A model generated the notes under the pieces. That model did not search any database. It was given only the letters and a program-made list of their open reading frames with translations, and was not told the origin of the DNA. Position numbers and translations under genes: made by a program. This document shows positions 50,543 through 59,240 of a DNA stretch of 64,000 bases, one piece after another (the first letter of the stretch is position 1; each line of letters begins with the position of its first letter). Source of the stretch: Streptomyces sp. WMMC500 (GTDB lineage: Bacteria > Actinomycetota > Actinomycetes > Streptomycetales > Streptomycetaceae); the NCBI RefSeq assembly GCF_027497195.1, contig NZ_CP114905.1, positions 4,909,001-4,973,000 on the forward strand, in the 5' to 3' direction.

Positions 50543-53143
50543 TTGGCCGGGCAGGCGCAGCGGTTCTGGGCGGAGCTGGCGGCGGCGTACGAGGCCGCAG
50601 GCCGGCCGACGCTGGACCGGCTCGTGCGCCTGGGCCGCGAGCAGCGCCCGCCCGCGGCGATCGCCGACTCGACGCTCAGCGGCTGGCTGAACGCGCGCAC
50701 CGTGCCCGGTCCGGCGCACACGCGGTACTTCCTGGCGCTGACGGCCTTCCTGCAGAGCGAGGCCGGACGCGCAGGCCGCGCCGGACACCCCGTGCGGCCG
50801 GAGGCGTGGTGGGGGCAACTCCTCGCGCAGGCCCGCCGGGAGCGCAGCGCCAACCGCGGCGGCCGCCCCGCAGCCCACGGTTCGGCGAGCACGCTCGCCG
50901 AACCTCCCCTGCCGGCCGAAGCGCGGCCACCCGCTGCCGAATCGCCCCCGGCTCCGCCGGGGCCCTCCGCCGACCTGTCGGCCTTGCCGGCCCCCGGGCC
51001 CTCGTTCGTCGGCCGCGGCGACGAACTGGCCACCCTCCTCGACCTGTTACGTCCTACGCCGGAGGGGACCGCCCCGACCGCGTCCCCCGTGGCGGTCTCC
51101 GGCCTCGGCGGGGTGGGCAAGACGTCGCTGGCCCTCCACGCGGCGTACGAGGCGCGGCGGGCGGGTTGGTTCCCGGGCGGGGTTTACTTCGTCGACCTGC
51201 ACGGAGCCGAGGAGAGCCCCGTCACCGCGGACGGTGCTCTCCAGGCGCTCCTCCGCGCCTTCGGCGTCGAGCCCGAGCACACCCCGCCGACCGCCGACGA
51301 GCGCGCCGGACTGTACCGGTCCGTGCTGGAGCGGGTCGCCGCCGACCGCGGCCCCGCGCTGCTGCTGGCGGACAACGCGGCGACCTCCTCCCAGGTGCGG
51401 CCCCTCCTGCCGGGCAGCCCGGCGCACCGCGTCCTGACCACCTCCCGGAACGTCCTCGCGCAACTCGGGGCACACCAGCTCCGCCTCGGCATGCTCGCGC
51501 CGGCCGCCGCGCTCGCGGCGCTGCACGAGGCGCTGACGGCCGCCGACCCCGAGGACCGGCGGCTGGAGCGGGAGGCCGGCGCGGCGGTCGAGTTGTGCCG
51601 GCGGTGCGGGCACCTCCCGCTCGCCCTTCAGATCGCCGCCGCCCTGCTGGTCGCCGATCCGGGCAAGCCCGTCGCCGAACTCGCCGACGAGCTGCGGGAT
51701 ATGTCGACGCGCATGCGCTACCTGGACGACGGCGAACGCGCCGTCCGGGCCGCCTTCGACCTGTCGTACCGCCTGCTGACCGACGAGCAGGCCCACCTCT
51801 TCAGGCTCCTCGCGCTGCACCCGGGCGCGGACGTGTCCGTGGCCGCGCTGACCGCGAGCTACGGCGGGCCCCTCCCGGTCCGCGGCGTCGACACGCTCGT
51901 CCGGGCCCACCTGGTGGAGCCGAGGGACGCGCGCGGGCGCTGGCGCATGCACGACCTCGTACGCGCCTACGCCGTGGCCGAAGTCCGCGCCGACCGGCGC
52001 CTGCACGAGCGGCACGAGGAGGCCAGGACCCGGTTGCTCGCCCACTACTGCGACCGGGCGACGGCGGCCAGAAGGCGCCTGCTGACGTCGTCGGCTCCCG
52101 CCCCCGCTGTTCCACCCCAGGACCCCGCGGGCTTCGCCGACCGCGATGCGGCCTTCGCCTGGCTCGACGCCGAGCGCGGCTCGCTCGTGGCGGCCGCCCG
52201 CTGGGCCGCGGAGCCCGCCCACGCGCGCGCGGCCGTGCGCCTGGCGCTGAACCTCGGCGAGTACTTCGCGCTGCGCCGCCGCTACGACGACGCGGTGACC
52301 GTGTACGAGCGCGCGCTGCAGGCCAGCCGCGGGCTGGGTGACCGGCTCAGCGAGGGCAAGTGCGCGAACAACCTCGGAGTCGCCCTGCGCTGGACGCAGC
52401 GGCTGGAGGAGGCCGTCGCCGCCTGCCGCACCGCGCTGCGCGCGTACGAGGACCTGCCGGACGCGCACGCCGTCAGCCGCGGGCGGAGCTGGCACAACCT
52501 CGCGAGCACCCTGACCCTCCTCCGGCTCTTCGACGAGGCCCTCGCCGCCGAGGACCAGGCGGCACGCATCGCCGCGGCAGCGGGCGACGTGGGTGCCCTC
52601 GCCCGTGCGGAGAACGGCCGGGGGCACGTGCTCCTGAAGCAGCAGCGGTACGACGAGGCCCTTGCGGCCCTGTACCGGGCGCGGGATCTGATGACGGACG
52701 TCGGCGACCCGCCGCTGGGGGGAATGGTCACCAACAACATCGGCCGCGTGCTGCGGGGGACGGGCCGGCTGGACGAGGCCGCGCAGGCGCACCGGAGCGC
52801 CCGGGCCGTCTTCGCCGCCCTCGGCGACCGTGAAGGCGAGGCCACGTGCCGCAACGAAGGCGCCCTCGTCCTTGCCGACCATGGGCTGTTCGCCGCGGCG
52901 GCCGGGGAACAGCGCGCCGTGCTCGCCGTCCTGCGGGGGATCGGCGCCAGGTACCGCGAGGCGATCGTCAGCCACGATCTCGGCCTCAGCCTCGAAGGGC
53001 TCGCGGAGCACGAGGAGGCCGCCGCGGCGTACGAGCACGCCGCGTCGATCTTCGCGGAGCTGGGGGCCGACTACCAGCGCGGGCTCTGCGACGAGCGGCT
53101 GGCCGCGATCCGCGCGCTCTCCGGTCCGCGAGGGCCGGGATGA
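50543..53143 (+). CDS. STAND (NB-ARC/TPR) ATPase linked to a radical SAM system
   Basis: This 866-aa signal-transduction ATPase has an N-terminal helical domain (1-95: QRFWAELAAAYEAAGRPTLD, DSTLSGWLNARTVPGPAHTR) and a Pro-rich linker. An NB-ARC domain follows with Walker A GLGGVGKT at 187-194, Walker B-like GPALLLADNA and CGHLPLALQIAA (GLPLA-type). A winged-helix region and TPRs occupy about 560-860 (DDAVTVYERALQ; EALAALYRARDLM). The TTG at 50543 with GGGGG seven nt upstream matches where relatives begin; an ATG at 50396 would add a non-conserved stretch. Its stop overlaps the radical SAM start (ATGA). FxsB-type RiPP systems contain a similar TPR partner, so regulation of the cassette or a conflict-sensing role is likely. 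Confidence 0.82.
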   Translation: MAGQAQRFWAELAAAYEAAGRPTLDRLVRLGREQRPPAAIADSTLSGWLNARTVPGPAHTRYFLALTAFLQSEAGRAGRAGHPVRPEAWWGQLLAQARRERSANRGGRPAAHGSASTLAEPPLPAEARPPAAESPPAPPGPSADLSALPAPGPSFVGRGDELATLLDLLRPTPEGTAPTASPVAVSGLGGVGKTSLALHAAYEARRAGWFPGGVYFVDLHGAEESPVTADGALQALLRAFGVEPEHTPPTADERAGLYRSVLERVAADRGPALLLADNAATSSQVRPLLPGSPAHRVLTTSRNVLAQLGAHQLRLGMLAPAAALAALHEALTAADPEDRRLEREAGAAVELCRRCGHLPLALQIAAALLVADPGKPVAELADELRDMSTRMRYLDDGERAVRAAFDLSYRLLTDEQAHLFRLLALHPGADVSVAALTASYGGPLPVRGVDTLVRAHLVEPRDARGRWRMHDLVRAYAVAEVRADRRLHERHEEARTRLLAHYCDRATAARRRLLTSSAPAPAVPPQDPAGFADRDAAFAWLDAERGSLVAAARWAAEPAHARAAVRLALNLGEYFALRRRYDDAVTVYERALQASRGLGDRLSEGKCANNLGVALRWTQRLEEAVAACRTALRAYEDLPDAHAVSRGRSWHNLASTLTLLRLFDEALAAEDQAARIAAAAGDVGALARAENGRGHVLLKQQRYDEALAALYRARDLMTDVGDPPLGGMVTNNIGRVLRGTGRLDEAAQAHRSARAVFAALGDREGEATCRNEGALVLADHGLFAAAAGEQRAVLAVLRGIGARYREAIVSHDLGLSLEGLAEHEEAAAAYEHAASIFAELGADYQRGLCDERLAAIRALSGPRGPG

Positions 53144-54282
53144 GCGCCCCGACCGGGCCGAGCGCGCACGCGATGCCGCCCGCGCGGCTGTCGCCGACGG
53201 CCTCGCTGCTCTACGTCCAGCCCACGACCCTGTGCAATCTCGACTGCTCGTACTGCTACCTGCCCGACCGTGCGCGCGCCCGCCGCATGCCCCGGGAGGT
53301 GGCCGACGCCGTGGCCCGCGGCGTGTCCGCCTGGGCCGGCCGGCACCCGGTTCGCGTCGTGTGGCACGGCGGCGAACCCCTCGCGGCCGGGATCGGGCAC
53401 TTCGAGGAGCTGCTGGGCGCGTTCCTGCCGGCCGGCAGCCGCCATCCGGTACGCCACGGCGTGCAGACCAACGCCACGCTCATCGACGACTCCTGGTGCG
53501 AACTGTTCGTCCGCAGGCGCGTCCACGTGTCGGTCAGCGTCGACGGCCCGGCCGGCCGGAACGGGGCACGCGCCGACCGTGCCGGGCGTGACAGCACCGA
53601 ACGCACCCTGCGCGGCATCGGGCTCCTGCGCTCGTACGGCATCCCCTTCACCGCCGTCGCGGTGGTCCGCAACCCCTCGGCCGCGACGGCCGACGAGCTG
53701 TACGACTGGTTCTCCGGGCTGGGCTGCACCTCGCTCGGGCTCAACCTCGTGGAGCAGAAGGGGGCGTGGCGCGCGTCCGGGACGCCGGAGTACGGCCGGG
53801 TGGTGGAGTTCTGGGCGGCTCTCACGGCCCGGGTCCAGCACGACGGACGCCTGCGGGTACGGGACGTCGACGACGCCCTGCGCTGGGTCGGGGACCAACT
53901 GGCGGGAGGCGACGGACGAGCCGGGGACCGGCCCCATCAGCCGGTTCCGCTGGTCATGTGGAACGGCGACGTGATCCCCGTGGGGCCGGAGCTGGCGGGC
54001 TTCTCGTCCCCCGCGTACGGACGGTTCGCGGTGGGCAGCCTGCGCACGTCCGAACTGGACGAGGTGATGGCGCGTGCCGCCGCGGCCCCGTGGGTCGCGG
54101 AGGCGATGCGTGGCGTGTCGGCCTGCCGGGCGGCGTGCGACCACTTTGCGTACTGCCGCGGGGGCAACCCCGCGAACAAGTACTTCGAGACCGGTCGCTT
54201 CGACGTCACGGAGACCCGGTACTGCCGCAACAGTAGGAAGGCCCTGATGGACGGAGTGCTTCTCCATGCCGAACGGACATGA
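53140..54282 (+). CDS. Radical SAM/SPASM peptide-modifying enzyme (FxsB / cyclophane-maturase type)
   Basis: This 380-aa enzyme binds the catalytic 4Fe-4S cluster through C32-x3-C36-x2-C39 (CNLDCSYCYLPDRA), followed by VVWHGGEPLAAG (GGEP AdoMet motif) and VSVSVDGP. The C-terminal SPASM-like region (CRAACDHFAYCRGGNPANKY, then RYCRNS) binds auxiliary clusters. This order is typical of maturases that cross-link ribosomal peptides, including FxsB and the enzymes that form aromatic three-residue cyclophanes. It overlaps the STAND gene upstream (4 nt) and the precursor-like gene downstream (17 nt), so all three are co-translated. Substrate assignment to the downstream peptide is inference. Confidence 0.88.
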   Translation: MSAPTGPSAHAMPPARLSPTASLLYVQPTTLCNLDCSYCYLPDRARARRMPREVADAVARGVSAWAGRHPVRVVWHGGEPLAAGIGHFEELLGAFLPAGSRHPVRHGVQTNATLIDDSWCELFVRRRVHVSVSVDGPAGRNGARADRAGRDSTERTLRGIGLLRSYGIPFTAVAVVRNPSAATADELYDWFSGLGCTSLGLNLVEQKGAWRASGTPEYGRVVEFWAALTARVQHDGRLRVRDVDDALRWVGDQLAGGDGRAGDRPHQPVPLVMWNGDVIPVGPELAGFSSPAYGRFAVGSLRTSELDEVMARAAAAPWVAEAMRGVSACRAACDHFAYCRGGNPANKYFETGRFDVTETRYCRNSRKALMDGVLLHAERT

Positions 54283-54580
54283 CGACCCGGGCCGGAACGA
54301 GCCCCTGGCGGACCGTGTCGAGCGGCTTCGCGACCCGCTGGCCGCGCTCGCGCGGTCAGCTCCCGCCGCGGAGCGGCGCGACCCGCGCCCCAGCGCGTCG
54401 GCGGATCCCCTCGACTGGGAGGGGTGGGAGCCCTGGGAGGAACCGCACGTGACGGAGGAGCCGGAGGACGCCGAAGCACCGGGGGACGCCGAAGCGCCCG
54501 GAACACCGGCCGAGGCGTCGGACGCGACCGGGGCCGGCGACCGGGCCGACGGGACCGGAGGTCCGCGGGCCGGCGGCTGA
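54266..54580 (+). CDS. Candidate RiPP precursor peptide with WxxWxxW
   Basis: This 104-aa peptide starts inside the radical SAM gene (ATG 54266, GGAG 9 nt upstream). Residues 1-45 form a charged, helix-prone leader (LADRVERLRDPLAALARSAP). Residues 50-59 are DWEGWEPWEE: three Trp (51, 54, 57) at exact three-residue intervals. The rest is acidic and repetitive (EDAEAPGDAEAPG) and ends GPRAGG, without the FxSxx terminus of FxsA peptides. Evenly spaced Trp next to a SPASM enzyme suggests cross-linking into cyclophanes. No protease cleavage site is evident, and the core may instead stay embedded in the protein. Confidence 0.65.
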   Translation: MPNGHDDPGRNEPLADRVERLRDPLAALARSAPAAERRDPRPSASADPLDWEGWEPWEEPHVTEEPEDAEAPGDAEAPGTPAEASDATGAGDRADGTGGPRAGG

Positions 54581-54755
54581 CCGCGCGCCGCGCCGCGGCC
54601 CGCCGCGGCGCCGCCGGTTCAGGCCGGGGCGCCCCCGGCGAAGAGGTCGACGCTCATGCCCGCCATCGTAGGGACCTCCACTGACACCGCCGCGGGCGCA
54701 GCGGTACGGCCGACCCTCGGTTGCCCGGCCGCGGTGGGCTTCCTACGCTGGCGGG

Positions 54756-54833
54756 ATGAGCGACTCCGCGGACCCCGGGTGCCGCCTCTTTCCGGGCAGC
54801 GGACGAGGCGCGGGGGCAGGAGCCGGGCGGTGA
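54756..54833 (+). CDS. Possible leaderless 25-codon ORF before the MFS gene
   Basis: TTGCCC (54721-54726) and TACGCT (54743-54748) are 16 nt apart, and the ATG at 54756 begins 7 nt after the -10 box, as in leaderless actinobacterial transcripts. The frame ends after 25 codons (MSDSADPGCRLFPG...), 37 nt before the MFS start, which lacks a ribosome site. It may be a leader peptide or just mark the promoter. Confidence 0.25.
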   Translation: MSDSADPGCRLFPGSGRGAGAGAGR

Positions 54834-54870
54834 GGGCCGAAGCCGGTCCGCCCCGCCGTGCGGCCCGGCC

Positions 54871-56274
54871 GTGACGGCCCGGCCGCCCCGCCGCCGGGCG
54901 CGGCGGGCCGCGGAGTCCGCCGAGTCGGGCGAGCCCGTCGGGTTCGACCGTCGGCTGGTGCCGCCGATGGTCCTCGGCTCGATCCTCAACCCGATCAACT
55001 CGTCCATGCTCGCGGTGGCGCTCATCCCCATCGGCCGCGCCTTCGGCCAGCCGCCCTCGCAGACCGCCTGGCTGGTCTCCGGTCTCTACCTGGCCACCGC
55101 CGTCGGCCAGCCCGTGATCGGCCGCCTCGTCGACGCGTACGGGCCGCGGCTGCTGTACCTGTGGGGCACCGCGCTGGTCGGCCTCGCCGGTCTGGTGGGC
55201 GTGCTCGCGCCCAACCTGTGGGTGCTCGTCGTCTCCCGGGTGCTGCTCGGCATCGGCACCTCCGCCGCGTACCCCGCGTCGATGTCCGTGCTGCGTACCG
55301 AGTCCGAGCGCACGGGCGCGAAGAGCCCGACCGGCGTCCTGACGATCCTGTCGGCCTCCAACCAGGTGATCGCGGTCGTCGGGCCGACGCTCGGGGGGCT
55401 GCTCATCGGCGCGGGCGGCTGGCATCTGATCTTCGCCGTCAACGTGCCGCTGGCCGCCGCCTGTCTGCTCCTCGGCCTGCGGCTGCCCCGCGGCGGCACC
55501 ATGCCTTCCGGTGCGCGCACCGACGTGCCCGGCATGGTGATGTTCGCCGTGTCGCTGACCGCGTTCGTGCTCTTTCTGATGGACCCGGCGGTCGTCCGCT
55601 GGTACCTGCCGGCGATCGGGGCCGTGCTGGGCGTGCTGTTCGTACGGCGCGAACTGGCCGCCGCCGAGCCGTTCATAGACCTGCGGGTGCTCGGCGGCAA
55701 CGTGCCCCTGCTGGCCACGTACGCACGTCAGTTGCTGGCGTACACGACCGCGTACGCCTTCCTTTACGGCTACAGCCAGTGGCTCCAGGAGGGCCGCGGC
55801 ATCGACGCCTCGCAGGCGGGTCTGCTGCAGTTGCCCACCGCCGTGGCGGCGCTCGGGGCCACCGCGCTGACCGGGCGGCACGCGCGGGTGCGGGGCAAGC
55901 TGGCGGCCGGGTCGCTGATCCAGGTCGGCGTCTGCGCCGCGCTGCTGCTGCTCACCCCGGACACCCCCGTGTGGGTGCTGGTCCTGCTGGCCGCCGGATT
56001 CGGGCTCCCGCAGGGTTTGAACGGTCTTGCCAACCAGAACGCCTTGTACGCGCAGGCCGAGCCGGCCCGGATGGGTGCCTCAGCCGGGCTGCTGCGCACG
56101 TTCATGTATCTGGGCGCGCTGCTCTCCTCCGCCGCGACCGCCGCGTTCTTCGAGGCGGGGGCCACGACCGCCGGGCTGCACGACCTGGCCTGGCTGATGA
56201 CCGGTGTGGCGGCACTGAACCTGCTCTTCAGCCTCACCGACCGCTCCCTGGCCCGGATCGGCCGCGAGAGCTGA
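54871..56274 (+). CDS. MFS transporter (DHA2-like drug exporter)
   Basis: This 467-aa multi-pass membrane protein is of the drug:H+ antiporter type. It opens with [20 protein letters not shown] and [20 protein letters not shown], which carries the NxxxTxxAxPxI-like pattern of DHA2 exporters. It continues with [20 protein letters not shown] plus VDAYGPR (motif A) and the motif C region [20 protein letters not shown]. About 14 hydrophobic segments are visible. The GTG at 54871 has no clear ribosome site. It lies 290 nt after the precursor-like gene, on the same strand, and could export its product. Confidence 0.82.
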   Translation: MTARPPRRRARRAAESAESGEPVGFDRRLVPPMVLGSILNPINSSMLAVALIPIGRAFGQPPSQTAWLVSGLYLATAVGQPVIGRLVDAYGPRLLYLWGTALVGLAGLVGVLAPNLWVLVVSRVLLGIGTSAAYPASMSVLRTESERTGAKSPTGVLTILSASNQVIAVVGPTLGGLLIGAGGWHLIFAVNVPLAAACLLLGLRLPRGGTMPSGARTDVPGMVMFAVSLTAFVLFLMDPAVVRWYLPAIGAVLGVLFVRRELAAAEPFIDLRVLGGNVPLLATYARQLLAYTTAYAFLYGYSQWLQEGRGIDASQAGLLQLPTAVAALGATALTGRHARVRGKLAAGSLIQVGVCAALLLLTPDTPVWVLVLLAAGFGLPQGLNGLANQNALYAQAEPARMGASAGLLRTFMYLGALLSSAATAAFFEAGATTAGLHDLAWLMTGVAALNLLFSLTDRSLARIGRES

Positions 56275-56352
56275 GTCAACCGAAATCCTCGATGTCGCAC
56301 GAACGAGGGGGCACGGGGTGTGGGTGGGGCAGAAGTGGCTACGCTCTGTCGC

Positions 56353-56703
56353 GTGCCGGGTACCCACGCCGCCGTGCTGCGGCGACTCTGCCGCGCCGTG
56401 ATCGCTCTTCTCGCGGGGCTGGCGATCGTCGTGCTGGCCCCGGTGTTCGCCTGCGCGGACGCCGGCACGCCCCATCACGGGGGCGGCGAGAGCCTGTGGG
56501 GGAGCGCGCTCGCGGTGGCGCCGGCACCGGCGGCGTACGCGGAGGTGACGCGGGACCGCCCGGCCGGCCGTCTCCCGGACGACCTCGACCTCCCGGACCA
56601 CCTCGACGGCCTCGACCACCACGCCGGCCACGCCGACTGCCGCGAGCCGTGCTGCGAGCCCTCGGCCGCCCTCCTCCACCTGGCATGCGTCAGCCGTACG
56701 TGA
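56353..56703 (+). CDS. Small His/Cys-rich membrane or secreted protein
   Basis: This 116-aa protein has one N-terminal hydrophobic segment ([20 protein letters not shown]), which may be a signal peptide or anchor. It ends with a His/Asp/Cys-rich tail ([20 protein letters not shown], then HLACVSRT) that could bind a metal. A TACGCT -10 box ends 7 nt before the GTG at 56353, suggesting leaderless translation. I do not recognise the family. It lies 89 nt before the PLP-enzyme gene on the same strand. Confidence 0.5.
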   Translation: MPGTHAAVLRRLCRAVIALLAGLAIVVLAPVFACADAGTPHHGGGESLWGSALAVAPAPAAYAEVTRDRPAGRLPDDLDLPDHLDGLDHHAGHADCREPCCEPSAALLHLACVSRT

Positions 56704-56792
56704 CGACACCCCGCGCGCCGCCGCGCGCCCGGCCCCTCACGTCCGTACGCGAACACCCGGCCCCGTACCCACGCGGCCGCGGAAGGACCCCC

Positions 56793-57923
56793 ATGCACTC
56801 CGCCCTGCGCTCCGTCTCCCCCGGCGACCTCCGCGGCTTCACCGCCGCCCACCACCTCCCCGCCCCCGTCGACGGCGCCCGCAGCACCCCCGCGGGCCTC
56901 GTCGGCAACACCCCCGTCCTGTGGATCGGCGAACCCTTCAGCCCGGCGGGCCACGGCTTCTGGGCCAAGCTGGAGGGCGCCAACCCCGGCGGGCTCAAGG
57001 ACCGTGCCGCGCTGCACATGGTCGCCGCCGTCCGCCGCCGCGGCGATCTGGCACCGGGCGCGACGATCGTCGAGTCGACCAGCGGCACCCTCGGCCTCGG
57101 CCTCGCGCTCGCCGGGATCACCTTCGGCCACCCGGTGACGCTCGTGACCGACCCGGGCCTCGAACCCCTGATGCGGCACCAGTTGGCGGCCTACGGGGCG
57201 CGCGTCGAGATCGTGCGCGCCCCGCACCCCTCCGGCGGCTGGCAGCAGGCCCGTCGCGACCGGGTCGCCGACCTGCTGGCCGCGCAGCCCGGCGCCTGGT
57301 GCCCGGACCAGTACCACAACGCCGACAACCCCGCCGCGTACGACGCCCTCGCCCTCGAACTCGCCGTCCAGCTCGGCCGCGTGGACATCCTGGTCACCGC
57401 GGTCGGCACCGGCGGCCACTCCGCGGGCGTCGCCCGCGCGCTGCGGGCGTTCTCGCCGGGGATGCGGCTGGTCGGGGTGGACTCGGTGCGCTCCACGGCC
57501 TTCGGCCAGCCGGCGGGCGAGCGGCTGATGCGCGGGCTCGGCAGCAGCATCCATCCGCGCAACGTCGACCACGCGGCGTTCGACGAGTGCCACTGGGTCG
57601 CGGCGCACGAGGCGGTGTGGGCGGCCCGGCGGCTGGTGCGGCACCACTACGCGGGGGGCGGCTGGAGCGTCGGCGCCGTGGCGCTTGTCGCGAGGTGGCT
57701 GGCGCGTACGCGGGGGCCGTCGGCGCGTATCGCGGCGGTCTTCCCCGACGGCGTGCAGCGGTACTGGAACACCGTCTTCAGCGACGCCCACTGCCGCGCC
57801 CACGACCTGCTCGACCGCCCGCCGGCCGCGGACCCCGACGAGATCGGGCACCCGGCGGAGCGGACCGTCGAGCGCTGGACGCGCTGCGGCAACGTCACCG
57901 CCCCGGCGGTGACGGCCGGATGA
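56793..57923 (+). CDS. PLP-dependent cysteine-synthase-family enzyme
   Basis: This 376-aa fold type II PLP enzyme binds the cofactor through Lys in [15 protein letters not shown] (near residue 68). [15 protein letters not shown] is the substrate loop and [13 protein letters not shown] the phosphate-binding glycine loop. The family includes O-acetyl/phosphoserine sulfhydrylases, cystathionine beta-synthases and 2,3-diaminopropionate synthases such as SbnA; the exact reaction is not readable. Length exceeds plain CysK by about 60 residues. The ATG at 56793 follows GGAAGGA. Its stop overlaps the next gene by ATGA, so enzyme and exporter are coupled, consistent with making and exporting an amino-acid-derived product. 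Confidence 0.85.
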   Translation: MHSALRSVSPGDLRGFTAAHHLPAPVDGARSTPAGLVGNTPVLWIGEPFSPAGHGFWAKLEGANPGGLKDRAALHMVAAVRRRGDLAPGATIVESTSGTLGLGLALAGITFGHPVTLVTDPGLEPLMRHQLAAYGARVEIVRAPHPSGGWQQARRDRVADLLAAQPGAWCPDQYHNADNPAAYDALALELAVQLGRVDILVTAVGTGGHSAGVARALRAFSPGMRLVGVDSVRSTAFGQPAGERLMRGLGSSIHPRNVDHAAFDECHWVAAHEAVWAARRLVRHHYAGGGWSVGAVALVARWLARTRGPSARIAAVFPDGVQRYWNTVFSDAHCRAHDLLDRPPAADPDEIGHPAERTVERWTRCGNVTAPAVTAG

Positions 57924-59191
57924 CGGACCTGATGCGGGAGTTCCGCTCGTACGGCGTCGGGGTGCGGCTGTTGATGGTGCAGCAGTTCACCATCAACACC
58001 GCGTTCTACATGCTGATGCCCTACCTTGCCGCACATCTCGTCGACGGGCTCGGCATGGCGGCGTGGGCCGTGGGCCTGGTCCTGGGGGTACGGAACTTCT
58101 CCCAGCAGGGCATGTTCCTGGTCGGCGGCACGCTGGCGGACCGGCTGGGCTGCAAGCGCATGATCATCGCGGGGTGCCTGCTGCGGACGGCGGGCTTCGG
58201 GCTGCTGGGCGTCGTGCAGTCGCTCCCGGCGCTGGTCGCGGCGTCGGCGATGACGGGCTTCGCGGGGGCGCTGTTCAACCCCGCGGTGCGGACGTACCTC
58301 GCCGAGGCCGTCGGGGAGAAGCGGCGCGTGGGGGCGTTCGCGTTGTTCAACGTCTTCTACCAGACGGGGATGTTCGTCGGCCCGCTCGTCGGGCTGGCGC
58401 TCCTGGCCGCCGACTTCCGGCTGGTGTGCACCGTCGCGGCGCTGCTGTTCCTGGGCATGACGGTGGTACAGGTGCTGGCGCTGCCCGAGCGGGACACGGT
58501 ACGGGCCGAACGCCCGGGAGCGCGCGGGGTGCTGGCCGACTGGCGCACGGTCGTCTCCAACCGACCCTTCATGCTCTTCTCCGCCGCGATGATCGGCTCG
58601 TACGTCCTGTCCTTCCAGGTGTTCCTGGCGTTCCCTCTCCAGGCCCACCGCGCCTTCCCGGCCGCCGGCGACGGCGTGACCACCGCGCTCTTCGCCGTCT
58701 CGGCGGGCGTGGCGGCGGTCGGCCAACTGCGCGTCACGGACTGGGCGAGGAAGCGCTGGCCGGGCGAGCGTGCCCTGGTGTACGGCATCGCCCTGATGGG
58801 CGGCGCCTTTCTGCCGCTGCTCCTCACCGGCGCCCCACCGGGCGGCGACGGCACGTTGGCACAGGCGGCGGCACTGGCCCCCCTGCTGCTCTCCGCGGCC
58901 GTGCTGGCGCTGGGCACGGCCATGGCGTACCCGTTCGAGATGGACATGGTGGCGTCCCTCTCCGGCGGCCGGCTCGTCGCCACGCACTACGGCTTCTACA
59001 ACACCGTGTCCGGCCTCGGCATCACCCTGGGGAACCTGGCGACGGGAGCGCTGTGGGACGTGACGGAGAACCATCCGCGGCTGCCGTGGCTGGCGCTGAC
59101 CGTGACGGGCGCGGCCTGCGCGGGTGCCCTGGCGGCACTCGCCCGCGGCGGGCGGCTGCGCGCGATGCGACCGGAGCCGGCGGCGGCGTAG
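57920..59191 (+). CDS. MFS exporter coupled to the PLP enzyme
   Basis: This 423-aa, 12-TM major facilitator of the MdtH/YceL-like type opens with [20 protein letters not shown] and [20 protein letters not shown], and has motif A in [17 protein letters not shown] central loop ([16 protein letters not shown]) divides the two halves. The ATG overlaps the PLP-enzyme stop (ATGA), so the two are translated together. The exported compound is likely the product, or a toxic analogue handled by, that enzyme. Other MFS genes in the window are not close paralogues by eye. Confidence 0.85.
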   Translation: MTDLMREFRSYGVGVRLLMVQQFTINTAFYMLMPYLAAHLVDGLGMAAWAVGLVLGVRNFSQQGMFLVGGTLADRLGCKRMIIAGCLLRTAGFGLLGVVQSLPALVAASAMTGFAGALFNPAVRTYLAEAVGEKRRVGAFALFNVFYQTGMFVGPLVGLALLAADFRLVCTVAALLFLGMTVVQVLALPERDTVRAERPGARGVLADWRTVVSNRPFMLFSAAMIGSYVLSFQVFLAFPLQAHRAFPAAGDGVTTALFAVSAGVAAVGQLRVTDWARKRWPGERALVYGIALMGGAFLPLLLTGAPPGGDGTLAQAAALAPLLLSAAVLALGTAMAYPFEMDMVASLSGGRLVATHYGFYNTVSGLGITLGNLATGALWDVTENHPRLPWLALTVTGAACAGALAALARGGRLRAMRPEPAAA

Positions 59192-59240
59192 TCCGGGGCG
59201 GCGACGGCCCCGGAGCGAGCCGCACCGCGTGCTCGTGGCC

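Noticed and set aside
54619..54666. Minus-strand 15-residue frame MAGMSVDLFAGG... resembling the start of glyoxalase/VOC proteins
   Set aside because: It has a good ribosome site but stops at once. It may be a truncated gene start, but 15 residues are too few to support that.
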